A stretch of 64,000 nucleotides of DNA from contig OX326959.1 of NCBI GenBank assembly GCA_946800325.1, positions 26,419,447-26,483,446 on the forward strand. Reading direction: 5' to 3'. Made by a program: the position numbers and the translations under genes. Positions 11,482 to 24,170 of this stretch are shown in pieces (positions within the stretch are counted from its first letter, which is position 1; every line of letters starts with the position of its first letter). The stretch is from Luzula sylvatica (Eukaryota > Streptophyta > Magnoliopsida > Poales > Juncaceae). Under the pieces are notes generated by a model. That model saw only the letters and a program-made list of their open reading frames with translations, was not told where the DNA came from and did not search any database.

Positions 11482-11871
11482 AGCTGGCGAAATGTGATCC
11501 GATCCGAAAAAATGATCCAATCCATCCGAAACCAAATCCGACCCGAACCGAAAAATTGAAAAGTCAACGACCCAATACCGAAACCAAGCCAAAACCGAAT
11601 GACCCAAATCCGAAATGAAACCGAAACCGAAAGAACGGAACCCGAAATTCACCCGAAACCGAACTAATTCGAAACCCAAATGACCCGATAACCGAAACGA
11701 TCCGGAACCGAACCGATCCGAAAACCCAATGACTCGGAACCAAATGATCCGAAAATCGAATGACCCGCAAATCGAACGACCCGCGACTCGAATGATTCGA
11801 TGATCCGAATGACCCGCAATCCGAAGTGACATGATCTGTGACCCGACCCGACCCGTCCGATTGCTATCTAT
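11482..11871. mobile_element. hAT-like non-autonomous element with degenerate CCGAA minisatellite
   Basis: Almost the whole element is a degenerate tandem array of CCGAA / GACCCGA units. The outer ends read TAGAGCTGGCGAA (left) and, reverse-complemented, TATAGATAGCAAT (right): 8 of 13 positions agree, and the left end matches the common plant hAT terminus. Flanking octamers ATGATTAG and ATTATTAG match 7 of 8, as expected for a hAT target-site duplication. Ends are approximate because the termini are diverged. Confidence 0.5.
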
Positions 11872-12386
11872 AATTATTAGCATTTAAAATTCAACAATAT
11901 TTAATTTAAAATTTAAAATACATCTAAAAATCTAAAAATACCGAATCATTCAGGCCAATACAAAATAATGGGCCGACCCAACTTGATAAAATTTCGAGAT
12001 AATTATGACCAGACTTAAATCAGTCCAAAACTATTCATATCAATCCATATACCGAATAACCGATTTACTCAACCGATATGGGATATATCATAATGATTAT
12101 AAATAAATTAGGGATATGAAATTGATATATCAATGTTATGGACCGATATTTAAAGCACCGAGGATAACAAATTACTTCTGATTTCTAGTCTAATATCATA
12201 TATTCTAAAAAAAAACAAAAATAAAGATTAAACCCACAAACATGACAACAAAAAATATGACATAAAGAATAAAACATCAACATAAAGAGTACACATCTTT
12301 TGATAGATATATAAATGCCCACACAAATAACTTAAGTAATCATCTTACTAAAAATAATAGGCATTTATTCATAACGTCACACATTT

Positions 12387-12830
12387 TTTTTTTTTAAAGG
12401 ATACCCAATCAGTAATCGCTAGCTGTGATTGGTATCACGGTTACAAAACATAAAAATAAAAACAATACAAACACAAAACAATACACACACCATAGCGACC
12501 TGTTACATTGATCATATATTTGATTCCTGAGCTACAAGCTCGTTTTCCATAACAGTGCTAGCTCCATTGCGGCATTGGTGGTCATCAATGTTGTCTTCTT
12601 TATTCCCCTGAAAATTATGTGGTTTCTCTCTAACCATACACTCCAAATTACTGCTGATATGAGTATGTCCCAATGCGACTTATCTTCCGGTTGTATCGTG
12701 TGACGGGTTTGGGTCCAGTATTGTAGCACATTTGTTTTTTGTTTGGTTATGTTTGGGGGTTAGATCATAGTTCGTGTAACTTTGAATTTTGGTCCATATC
12801 TCATTGATTTTTGGACACTGTAGAAAAAGG
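12387..12830 (-). mobile_element. 5'-truncated LINE retrotransposon (3' end) with target-site duplication
   Basis: On the minus strand it encodes the C-terminal zf-RVT region of a plant L1 ORF2: FLQCPKINEIW, then after a frameshift, SHWDILISAVIWSVWLERN (coding about 12532-12830). The 3' end is a poly(A), seen as poly(T) from 12384. The 14-mer AACGTCACACATTT occurs at 12373-12386 and again at 12831-12844, flanking the insertion exactly. Too short and frame-broken to be active. Confidence 0.88.
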
Positions 12831-12844
12831 AACGTCACACATTT

Positions 12845-15269
12845 TGTTGTTTATATTACAAATGTTATCATCCACGAGCAGTACAATAATGAAGAAAAAC
12901 GAACGGTACAATCTAATCCAATCCAATTCCAATTCCAATAGAAATCAAGCGAATTATAAAAACAAAATTCTCATGGAGTCTTCCTTTTCTTACTTGTAAT
13001 TACATGATTATTTTCTTATCGCTTCCTCCAGATTCCACTCAGTCAACAGATTTTCTCAGTTTGTCCCTCTGCCATTTTTTCTTTTCTGCAATGAAAGAGA
13101 GGTTTTTGTTGGATATGAATTATGAAATTTCACTTTCGCAGCCGTTTTATAATTTAACCTTATATAAATATTTTGTTTGTTTGTTTCTCTTAAGTTATGA
13201 CTGATCACTGATGCATGCATATTCATATTCTTCTCGTTTCTTTATTCAATACCCTTAATAAATGCACAAGTGTAGATTTTGTGACTATACTATTTCATAT
13301 TTGTCCTCCTCTAGCTATCTAAATTATTTAAATATATCTTCTCAAACAGGAAAATTACTATTACTATAACTTAATCGAAGATTAATTTATAGCCCAATTT
13401 GCTAAGCACATGGTAGCTATAGCTAGCCTGATTGGTCCTTTTCTCACTTTAATGCATCCACACATATATATTAATACATGATAATATCTTAATAATATCT
13501 TAATATAGTACTTAATTTTTGGATAGGAATTTTGGCTTGAAGGTGAAGATGGAGATAAAGAAATAAAACAAAACCTGATAAAGGAGTTAACTCGGGATTC
13601 GTCACATGAAATGAATGGGACCCGAATTCCTCGTCTCAAACATTTTTTTGTCACCCTTTATTTTGCTTTGAGGGTTCGAACACACATACAATAAAGTGCC
13701 CAAATTCCTTCTCATCATTACCTCACCATGTATTTTATGTGATGTCTCCTTTTTTTAATCTCTTCTTTCTCTGACCAAAACTTGGAGATATGAATTTGGA
13801 TATCAAATCAAATGAAATCTACATACATATATATCTTGGTTAACTAACCCCCCAAAATTAAATCTTGCTTAAAAAGACACAAAAGTTTGGATAATTAATG
13901 GCGATTAATTATGATAGGATACAAATCCCGATTAAAGATGGGGAAATCCCTATGAGAGAATGTTTAGTTTGTCTTTGTCATGCTATGAAGCATCAAAAGA
14001 GACAATTCCTACTTCTCAATGCTTTCTTTAGGGATTAACAAATCGTTTTATACATAGATAATGCCAAAAAGATTATTGAACTGGAAGATTTTTTGCAGAA
14101 CTCTGCGGCACAGCATGCTTAGTTTCGTTTCAAAAATTGGGTCGAAAGTTATGACAAACAGACCAATTTTTAGGCCCAAAATTTAATTTAGGTAAAAAAG
14201 TTGGCCATATTATTGAAGGCTAAAAAACCCAAAATTTTAGATTTTGGCCCAGTGTAATAACATCATTAACATGGTATCTTGTAATCAATTTGTAATCAAT
14301 TTGTAATCTATATCTCTTTAATATATTTTACATGATTATTTTACGAATAAGTCCCACAATTCCCGTCCCTTAATTTCAATCAGACCCTTCGAATTTCAAA
14401 AGTCTTCTAAAATTTGCGATTCCTAAATAAATTCGAAGATTTTTCTTTATAAAAGCAAACCCAAGGTTTATAAATTGAAGTACGCATTATCATTCACATG
14501 TTTATTGATTAATATAAAATAGAAGTGCAACTTTGAGTCCACTATATTATTATTTCTAAAAAACAAAAAAACACATTCACATGTTTCATCAAATCCCGGG
14601 TCGGATCGGATCGGATCGGATCTGGGTTAGAATTTTGAGAAACTAGGAAATATAGGTAGGATTACTGGTTTGAAATTAAAAATCCGTATTAATCCAATCC
14701 GTCCATATAACTCCAATTTACAATTATTTTTTTTTCTATTTTTATTATAAATTATATGATATGTTATGTTTTTTAAATTATGTTGCCATAATTTAATATT
14801 AATTCTTTCTAATATTATGCTATTTTTTTTTTGTATTTTTACCTTATATGAATATTATTTTTGACAAGTAATCAAAATGTTTTAACCTAAAACATATATG
14901 ACATGCTTTCTGAGAAAAAATAAGTATTCCTCCTTTGTTATTTTTGTTTTGATTAAGAGTAAAATTTGTCTTTTGTTATGCTTTGTTCGGTTTAATAGTA
15001 AGATTTGTTTTCTTTATAATATCAATGTATCAGATTCGTTATGAAATATGCAATTGAACTTTGAATTTTTTGTACATCATTTGTGTTTTATTTTCTTTTT
15101 CAGATAGATGACATTGTATGTTTTAATTATTATTTGTGTGTACATCATTATAGTTAAATATATTTCGATGATTTTTTTTTAAAATATAGTTTGTGTTGTA
15201 TTTTTTATTAACATATGAACATATTGTTGAATTATAAAATTGTATTTTATATTAATTAAGTTTATTATG
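12845..15269. other. Intergenic DNA without a supported gene
   Basis: AT-rich. Short open stretches at 13.0-13.7 kb have no recognisable family or codon signature. A (GGATC)n-like run is at about 14600-14620. Nothing else stands out. Confidence 0.4.
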
Positions 15270-15498
15270 CATGTATGTGTGAAAGGTCATGTTCATGAAT
15301 ATTCTGGACACTTGTAAAATGTTATGTTCATACAAGTGAAGAATCATATTCATGAATCATAGACACTAATGAATAGACATGATCACACTAGTGAAAAGTC
15401 ATGTTCATGAACCATGTAACTTATAAATAGGGATGTATTATGTGTCATTTGAACACCAAAAAATATTTTGTAATCTCTCTCTTTCTTCTATAATAAAA
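15270..15498 (+). mobile_element. LTR-like fragment with TATA box and poly(A) signal
   Basis: Several imperfect repeats of GTCATGTTCATGAA precede a TATAAATAGGG motif (about 15432) and, 60 bp later, a CT-rich stretch ending in AATAAAA (about 15492). Repeated enhancer, TATA and poly(A) signal in that order is the layout of a retrotransposon LTR U3-R region. Downstream it is cut by the next repeat, which starts TGTTGGGAATCG. Confidence 0.45.
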
Positions 15499-16092
15499 TG
15501 TTGGGAATCGATCCGACCCCGGGTCCCACGCAGCAGATATAAGGGACCAGTTCGGTTCCGAAAATCCGACATCTCGCCACCTTTCCGAGGACACGATGCA
15601 TAGAAGGATAGATAATTATCAGTGTGAAATTGATCACGCTTGACGGGTTGATCATCACTTTCGTCATTCTTTCACTTCGATGCCACGTTAGTGACTAGCC
15701 CTGCGTCCCGTACCACACATCTCCCACCGTCTTGACACGTTTCCGGTTGTCTTCATGTGTCACACGCCCACACGCTTCCCCAGTCTTTTACTCTTGTAAG
15801 AGTTGATTTGGGTATTCAATCGAAATCCGAAAAAACGCAAGACAACTTCGGAGACGTAGGTACTTGCAATCAATCGAGTCGGTCGATTGAGCAAGTAGTC
15901 GGTGAGTTAAATATACAAAACAACCTCCTACCAAACTCCGTAAACAAATATTGTGTGTTATTTGTTTCGGTATTATATTTCTTTCTCTAATTTATTTACG
16001 CTTCCGCGCAATATTGTACTTGTATATCATTACCGCAAAAATTGGATCTTAGAACTTTCTATTCATCTCCTTTAGGTCTAAATTAAACAACA
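15499..16092. mobile_element. LTR-type repeat related to the element at 62.4 kb
   Basis: Begins TGTTGGGAATCGATCC. From about 15540 to 15740 it aligns with 62395-62590: shared phrases include ACGATGCA, AGTGnAAATTGAT, GGGTTGAT, CACGTT.GTGAC and GCGTCCC.ACCAC. The relation to a Copia-type LTR is inferred from the 62.4-kb copy. The distal end near 16092 (...TTAAACAACA) is a guess from the TG...CA rule; no target-site duplication was found. Confidence 0.5.
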
Positions 16093-17702
16093 GCCAGGTC
16101 CCTTGGCGAAAACGTTAGTTTTGCAAATTAGACAAAACTCTAACTTTTCTTACAAATTGGGTTTTTCTGAACGCTATTTTTCAAAAAAAAAAGTCCTGAT
16201 TTTGGATATGTTCGGATTTGCTAAGGTCGACTCATTTGGGTACATTTCAATTCCGAGACCGACCCGATTTAGATAAAAAAAAATCGGTACAGATATCGAG
16301 ATTTTACCTATCCTCCTCTCAAGTTCACTCGATTGTTATAGAGTGATGAATCCATAACCACGACAACGCAGATGGCCGAACGGGGTAGAAGGACCGAGGA
16401 CAGGATGATGGTCGTCGACAACGTCATGGATGACCGAAATGCTAACGGCGACATGGTGTTGATGGCGTTTTTAGAGTTTGTTACTATCCTAATTAGATTT
16501 TTCTTCTTTTTATTTTGTGGGCCGTATCACCGTGAGCAATAAGTATTGGATGTATTTTTTTCTCTTTTCCTTTGTCAAGAAAATGACAAAGAAAATATAA
16601 TAGGATAGCACTAGTTTACATTTCAATAGGCTTAGCCGGAAAATCGAACCCTCAAGTGTAACGACCTTCTTTTCATTTATTATATATCTCACATTTAAGG
16701 GGCTAAGCCCCTTAATTAAAAAAAACTTAAAACATATTAAATTGTGGAAAAATATTTTTAACTTTAATATATTTTACATAGCTTGGCTTTGAAAAACTTA
16801 AATATCAATCAAAACATCTCATGCATCTCTATTTAATATATTTTACTAGCTTGGCTTTGAAACAAGAGAAATTAAGAAAGACACATCTCACCAAGTAATG
16901 ACAAAACGATGCAATCTACTGGCCGATACTGATAGTCATGAGCTTCACTCAAAATCTGGTAAAAGGTAAATGAAAATTACATAAACAAACAAGGGTACAA
17001 ATGTACAATGCACACATGGAAAACGATCCGACTGGTAGATATTAAATTGTGGAAAAATATTTTTAACTTCTATAGGAAATAAAATAAAAGTACAACAATC
17101 CAAATTATCTAACAGTGCTCGAAAAACAGATTTATGGAGAACTTAAGTTCACCATGGAAGTTAAGTGATGGTACCACTGTACCAGTACCTATGATTTTGA
17201 AGTCTAAAGTAGGTGGAAACATGGAGGCCATTTTGCTATTATTAATCAATCAATCTATAATATATTGCTTGCTTGCTTGCTTGGCCAAGTTGTCTTCACT
17301 ATGAATATGATGCTTAATCAATCAATCAGAGGTACGGTACAAGGCCACAAATATTACACCGTTCATTGATTGGGACGGTAAGAGTTAGAGAGAGCAGTAA
17401 CATGCAGCTTTCAATAATCATTTTAATTTTATCTATTTTGTATACTTGTATTGCAATGCAATTTGCAAAACAAGAATTTTATTTTACAAACAAAAATTTG
17501 GGGTTATTTGAAAACATTATAGAAATGCATAATATTATATAAAAATATAGAGTCATCCCAATAGGTATAATGAATATAAAACACTATATAATTGGCAGTT
17601 AAAAAATACATTGTTCTTCAAAAAGCTATAATAAAAATACATAAAATATATTAATAATAATAAATACACAAAATATATTGATATTATGAAAGATTTCTTC
17701 TA
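16093..17702. other. Intergenic DNA with small duplications and one hairpin
   Basis: Contains a near-perfect palindrome at 16695-16715 (TTAAGGGGCT, one base, AGCCCCTTAA) and local duplications: AATTGTGGAAAAATATTTTT at about 16740 and 17045, and AGCTTGGCTTTGAAA at about 16780 and 16849. A short open frame from 16371 (MAERGRRTEDRMMVVDN) has no recognised homology. No gene supported. Confidence 0.4.
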
Positions 17703-18411
17703 GGGGAATTCTTCAAAAACTCCCTAACTTTTCTTCAAATTATGAAAAACACCCTGTATTTTTAGAAAATCCCTTGACTTTTTTAGATTTCGTCAAAAAC
17801 CCCTTATCTTTTTTGTTTTTTCCAAAAACCCCTAACATTTATAGATTTCCTAAAAAAAACTCTTATCTTTTTGTTATGTTTTTAAAAATGACCATTATGC
17901 CCCAATAATTTTATTTTATAAAACTCTATAATTTAATAAATAATAAATGGATATTAAACTATTATAAAAAATAAAACAATGTTAAAAAATAAATAATACA
18001 TATATATTAAAATAATATAATAAATAATACATAATATTAAAATATTATGATAATATCATTTTCAACAATTATTAATATTTGTATATCTATGTATTATTTA
18101 TTATAATATTTTAATATATATATATATTATTTATAATAATATTTTAATATTTATTTATTATTTATTATAATATTTTAATATCTATTTATTATTTATTAAA
18201 TTATGAATATTTATAAAATAAAATTATCGGAAGGAGTATAATGGTTATCTTCAAAATCATAACAAAAAGATAAGGAATTTTTGAAGGAATCTTAAAATAT
18301 TTGGGGGTTTTTGGAAGAAACATAAAATATAAGGAGTGTTTTAGGGAATCTAAAAAGATAAATAGTTTTTCATAATTTCCAAAAAAAATAGGGGCTTTTT
18401 GAAGAATCTCC
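17703..18411. mobile_element. Long-TIR MITE, Mutator-like (family I copy 1)
   Basis: A 0.7-kb foldback: the first 210 bp (GGGGAATTCTTCAAAAA...) and the last 210 bp are imperfect inverted copies over their full length, ending inside at ATAATTTTATTTTAT. The core is nearly pure AT. Flanking 9-mers TTTCTTCTA and CTTTTTCTA agree at 7 of 9, as expected for a Mutator-type 9-bp duplication. No coding capacity. Its TIR matches the element at 60.5 kb. Confidence 0.75.
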
Positions 18412-19081
18412 CTTTTTCTATATATTTTTGGCAATAACAATTTCTCAATTTTATGGTCAAAAATTGGTGAGATGAGATTGAATGGTGTGTCTGTAAAGCC
18501 CATGGGCCATATTATACATGGCCTTCCTCAGCAAACTTCATACTGCTCATGGACGAAGATGAAGCCTTGTCACATTTTTTTTTGTACTTTACTGTCAATA
18601 GTAGCTTAACACTAATTAAAAAGAAAAAGAAAAAGAAAAAGAAAAGAGAAAGCAAATTAAGTGATGTGCTACTATGCATCTACTCTACTTGGTCACTGAG
18701 TTGGCAGTTCAAATCCCTTAACCATTAGAAAATGACACCACAAATTATGTTTAAATTCCACAATTAATGGTAATTAATTTGGTCGACGAGTATTATTATA
18801 CAAAATCACTAACCACGAACTTTGTGTGAAATCCAAGTAATGGTTTTGCAAGTAATGTGTAATTGCGAGTTGAGAATTATTGATTATTCTACCAAACACC
18901 TTGTAAATCAAGACTCTCTCACCTAAAATTAAAAACGACCCTACAGCTAAAACACACACTTCGTATTATCTCACCATATAAGAATGCATCCTTTGGCATG
19001 TCATTCCATATTAATTGTACCCTCTTTCAATTCGTTTGATATCTCAGTCCTAAGGGAGGTCAATTAAGGAAAAAAACGACA
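18412..19081. promoter_or_regulatory. Upstream region of the laccase gene
   Basis: Includes an A-rich (AAAAAG)n run at about 18618-18645. No motif is diagnostic enough to assign. Confidence 0.35.
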
Positions 19082-21236
19082 ATGGTGCAATTAATTAGCT
19101 GGATTCGCGCTGTTGCGATGGTTGCGTGCATCATTCCTCTGCTGGTCGATGCACGAACTCGCCACTACAAGTTTAATGTAATTGCTTAATTTACATTTAC
19201 GTGTATGATAAATATGTTTTTGACTATATAAATTACCTATGTAATTAGGTGGTGATGACAAATGTGACGAAAATGTGCTCCACAAAGCCAATTGTGACGA
19301 TTAATGGGCAGTTTCCCGGTCCGACGCTTTATGCGCGAGAAGATGACAATATTATCGTCAAGGTTGTCAATCATGTCAAATATAATGTTACAGCACATTG
19401 GTGAGTTATTCCCTTCATTTGATTTGAATCTTATTTATATACCATTAGTGTATGCATACACTTAACAACTTGAGTGAATAAATATACAGGCACGGCGTGA
19501 GACAGATGAGGACGGGATGGAATGATGGTCCGGCATTCGTAACGCAGTGCCCGATCCAACCGGGACAGAACTTTGTGTACAATTTTACACTAACCGGTCA
19601 GAGAGGAACTTTGTTTTGGCATGCGCACATACTGTGGCTGCGTGCAACCATGCACGGTGCAATTGTCATCCTCCCGAAACTCGGCGTCCCTTACCCCTTC
19701 CCCAAACCTGATGTGGAGGAGGTTATAGTCCTAGGTATGTATAACAACTAATAAGACCATTTAACATATCTTATTAAAATATATATCATTGAGTGTAGGT
19801 GAGTGGTGGAAATCAGATGTAGAGGCAGTGATCGACCAATCGACAAAAATCGGGGTTCCTCCGAACGTATCTGATTCGCACACAATCAACGGCTATACCG
19901 GCCCTCTAAAATCATGCCCTTCCTTACAAGGTAACATCCTTTAATTTCATATTATTAAATGTTAGCGCAAAGCTATTCATTTCTTTGACACTTGAAAATT
20001 GCAATGACGGTGCAGGTGGTGCGGATAGCTTCAAGTTAGAAGTAGAAACAGGAAAGACCTATCTGCTTCGCATAATCAATGCTGCACTCAACGAGGATGT
20101 TTTTGTGAAGGTGGCCGGTCATAAATTGACCGTTGTAGAGGTGGATGCCATATATACCAAACCGTTCAAGACCGACACCATTTTGATTACCCCGGGCCAG
20201 ACTACAAATGCTCTTCTCACTGCCAACAAAGGCGCCGGAAGCTATCTCATCACCGTCTCCCCCTACATGGATGCCCCCATCCCCGTCGATAACAGGCATG
20301 AAAATATTTTTATTTGCATCTTCTTAGCACAATTATAACTCATTCAAATAAAATAATTTGCCACAACAGGACGACAACGGCGACACTCCAATACAAAAAC
20401 TCTTCGCTTTCCGCGACTGCATTGACGACGGTAAAACCACCACCGCAGAACGCAACCGCAATCGCCACGTCATTCATCGACTCTATTCGCAGTTTAAACT
20501 CAAAGGAGTACCCAGCACGAGTCCCATTGACAGTTGACCGGAATCTCCTTTTCACGGTAGGAGTCGGCGTGAACCCGTGCCCAACTTGCATTAATGGAAC
20601 CCATGTCATCGCAGCCGTAAACAATATATCTTTTGTCATGCCAAAGGTTGCGTTACTTCAAGCACATTATTATAACATTAGTGGAGTGTATACTGACGAT
20701 TTTCCGGGCACTCCGTTGGTTTCGTATAATTATTCTGGTCCTGGGCCGAATAACACGCAGACCATGAACGGTACTAAGTTGTATCGGTTGTCATATAACT
20801 CGACCGTGCAATTGGTGTTGCAAGATACGGGCGTCATATCACCGGAGAGCCACCCGATTCATTTGCACGGCTATAACTTCTTTGTAGTCGGTAAGGGGCT
20901 CGGGAATTATAACTCCGTAACCGACCCAGCAACGTTCAATTTGGTCGATCCTATCGAGAGGAATACAATTGGGGTGCCCTCAGGTGGATGGACAGCCATA
21001 CGATTCAGAGCAGACAATCCAGGTATATATATTTTTATTTGTGAATATGTGTCGAGTTACTTACAAAGTATAGAATTATCATGAATGTATTGTATATGGG
21101 TGTAGGTGTATGGTTCATGCATTGTCATTTTGAAGTGCACACATCATGGGGGCTAAAGATGGCATTCATAGTGGACAATGGAAAGGGCCCGAACGAGTCT
21201 ATTTTGCCTCCACCAAAAGATCTACCTAAATGTTGA
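19082..21236 (+). CDS. Laccase (secreted multicopper oxidase)
   Basis: Secreted p-diphenol:O2 oxidoreductase; plant laccases polymerise monolignols and other phenolics in the apoplast. Seven exons: 19082-19177, 19249-19400, 19490-19734, 19799-19930, 20016-20295, 20370-21022, 21106-21236; 562 residues. A hydrophobic signal peptide spans about residues 8-24. All four copper-ligand motifs are intact: HWHG (82-85), HAH (127-129), HPIHLHG (463-469) and HCHFEVH (525-531). The C-terminus DLPKC is the standard plant laccase ending. Many N-glycosylation sites (NVT, NFT, NIS, NGT, NNT). Intron 5 uses a GC donor (AG|GCATGA at 20296); the acceptor CAACAG|G restores the frame, giving [11 protein letters not shown]. 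Which laccase clade it belongs to cannot be told by eye. Confidence 0.96.
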
Positions 21237-22187
21237 AGGATTGATCAGAGAGAGTTCTTGTTTCTTTGAGTGTTTTTTCTTGCTTGGATGCTTTTGGATT
21301 CTTTTTAATTTGTGCAAACAAACAAATACTGAAATTTAGGGTTTGGATAGTTTGTGTTATTCCCTTTTTCGGTTTATTCTTCTTGTAATAATTGAATTGT
21401 GAATGATATATATATAATTTAAATTCATATGATCATGCTTTGTTTTTTTCTCTCTTTTGGAAAAATTCAATTTCACACATAGATAATTCAATTTGTTTTA
21501 TTCCCTTTTACCTACTATTTCTAACTTCTAACTAATTCCGAAACCACAAGATCTATTCGAAGATTTAAGGATTGTACTTCCTGCTTGATTTAAGAAAAGT
21601 TCCACAACATTCATGCTATGTCATAATCCCACTGCCAAAATATTCGAAAATTACGTGACAACTTCAATAGAAAATGAAACATACCAACTACGACACTTCA
21701 AATTCTTGCAAATATTTGAAGTTGGAAATTGATTTAATTTAATTATCTATGTCTAATTTGGTGAGGACAAAAGACATAAAAGGTCCAATAACTCTGCTAA
21801 AACAGTACTTCTGAAGTTGATAGCCAACTTGCAATAAAAGCAATTAGTTTTTTCTTATTAATTTTTATTTTTATTTTACATACATGATAGTGATAGGCAG
21901 ATAGATATTTGTTTATTCAACAGATATAAATAGTTCCATTCATTTTTATTTTTTTTGCATAAATAGTTCCATTCATAAGTGGAGCCTTTTAATATAGCTA
22001 ATTCTGGTTGATTGAGGCTAATTAACTGGTCATGACTGATACTTCCGATCTGTCTATCTTAACTTGATACAAAAGATTGGTGACATTGACATGAAAATAC
22101 ATTCCAAATTTAAATCTATCAAATGCAAAAAATATAAATTCTGATTTAAATTTCATGTCAATATCATTATCCGATATAAAAATAAAA
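21237..22187. other. 3' flank of laccase and AT-rich intergenic DNA
   Basis: Probable laccase 3' UTR to about 21420. Beyond it I see only AT-rich sequence with a short direct repeat ATAAATAGTTCCATTCAT at about 21926 and 21960. Confidence 0.45.
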
Positions 22188-22982
22188 GGAAATTAAAAAA
22201 AAAAAAAATCTGATTTTTTGGATATTTTAAAGAAACCCTCACTTTTTGGATGTTCCAAAAAAAAACTCCTCTAACAAAACTTTCATTTTCAGGGTTAAAT
22301 CAAATTTTGGATGGCATTAACTAATTTTTTGGACAAAAATATCTTTTTATTTACATATTTGATAATTTAAATAAATATTTTCGTTATTTTTTTATTAATT
22401 AAAAAACATAAATATTTATAACATATAATAATTTAAAAAGATATAATTATTATATGTTATATTTATATATTTTTAATATTCATTTATTATTTTCATTGGT
22501 AAAAAAATATCTTTTTAACAAGAAGTTTTTATTTTCATTCTTTTTAATGTATTTTTAATAGTTTCGTGATCTTTTTATTTAAATATTTTCAAATAAAATA
22601 AATAAATAAATAAATAAATATTTAAATATTTTTAATTTATTATTAATTGATATTTTCTTTTCATGAAAATAAAATAAATAAATATTAAAATTATATAAAT
22701 ATCATATAATAATTATTTTTTGAAATATTATATGTTAAAAAATATTAATGAAAACTTGTAAAATTAATAAAATATTACAAATAATATATTTTTTAAATTA
22801 TCAAATATGCAAATAGGAGGGAATTTTGGTCCAAAAATTATTTAACACTATCAAAAGTTAGATTTTATCTTTATAGGGAGTATTTGAAAATAAAAATTTA
22901 GTTAAAGGAGTTATTTTGGGGTATAAAAAAAGTGAGAATTTTTTTAAAAAATATCCCAAAAACTGAAGGGTTTTTTTAAATA
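22188..22982. mobile_element. Long-TIR MITE, Mutator-like (family II, diverged)
   Basis: About 0.8 kb. The left arm (TTTTTTGGATATTTTAAAG...CTCACTTTTTGGATG...CTCC) is inverted at the right end, and the arms keep complementarity inward through GTTAAATCAAATTTTGGATG / ATTTGGTCC. Core is AT-rich. Arms resemble those of the 51.3-kb element. Ends are approximate and no duplication could be assigned. Its right end directly abuts the 3.36-kb palindromic element. Confidence 0.6.
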
Positions 22983-23518
22983 GGAACAATTTCGGGTATA
23001 TCCCTCCAAAAGCTCATAATACCAAATGTGTCCCTCTAAAATTGTGAATATCAAAATTATCCTCTTAAAGCTCGAGATTTATCAAATTTATTTTTTCAAT
23101 GTGTAAAACACATCTAATATATCCATTTGAAAAATAAAATATCAAATTTATTTAAATTTTTAAATTTTGGTCAAAACTAAATCTCTAAACACAAACTAAA
23201 TAAATGATTATAACATAAATGACCAACATACCCCTAGTAATTCTCGAACCTTTTCTCCATTATGCAATTACCCTTTCTGTATATTTCTTGGGAGCAGTTC
23301 TGCATGTAACTCTGTGAAATATAAAATCGAAAGTAATCCAATTTTCAAAAATATTTCAAAACTAATTCATAATTGATTTTTAAAATTCGGTATCACCTCA
23401 TTTTTAAAACCCGGTGATTAAGTAGAATAAATGATATACTTAACTCACACATATTAGCCATATTAAACACCGGATTATAAAATTGGTCAACAAAATGTAT
23501 ACATGTAACCAATTCTAC

Positions 23519-24170
23519 AGATATCGCATATTGCTTACAGATCGGTCAGTCACCGATAAGAGATATAACTGACATAGCGGATTCGTAGCGGAAAATATCA
23601 GTGGTATAGCGGTGGTGTACTTTTTAATATTAATATATTAAATTGATTATTATAACATTAATTTATATTGAGTTTCTTAAACTAATTTAAATTTTACATG
23701 ATTAATATTCAAAATTCAACAATACACATAAATTTCAAGTTAAACTAAAGATGCATTTAAAATTATAACACAAATTTTATAAATAATACAATAAACTAAA
23801 CCACGAAATCGTATTCAGTAACCATCGGTGTAGATGCAGGTGTCCCCAATGAAAATCTAACCTCGTCCAGGTCATAATCGATTTCATTTCCTACCAAAAA
23901 TATTAGATAAAGAAAGAAAAAGATGAAAATAATTGGTCCAAAAATATTAATGAAAATATTGTTAAAACATGAGCCAGTCCAAAATAATATTCAAAATAAA
24001 TTATGTTTTAAACCCAAATCGATTCAAATCGGTCCAAATATCGGTCCATATCGGTCCATGTATCGGTTGACCGATTTACTCAACCGATACGGGGCATATC
24101 GTAACGGAAGGGCACTGATTAGAGATATGAAACCGACATACCGATCCATATCAGTGATATTTAGAACAGT
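23519..24170. repeat. Left arm of large inverted repeat
   Basis: Reads AGATATCGCATATTGCTTAC... to ...ATCAGTGATATTTAGAACAGT and is repeated inverted at 24588-25225 with only scattered substitutions over about 640 bp. Both arms contain clusters of ATCGGTCCAAATATCGGTCC and CAACCGATAC. The transcript would fold into a long, nearly perfect double-stranded RNA. Confidence 0.85.

Noticed and set aside
11467..11883. Minus-strand frames rich in Phe/Arg/Gly/Ser
   Set aside because: They translate the CCGAA minisatellite; periodic sequence alone keeps the frames open.
18700..18722. GCAGTTCAAATCCC as a tRNA T arm
   Set aside because: The preceding 60 bases do not form acceptor, D or anticodon stems.
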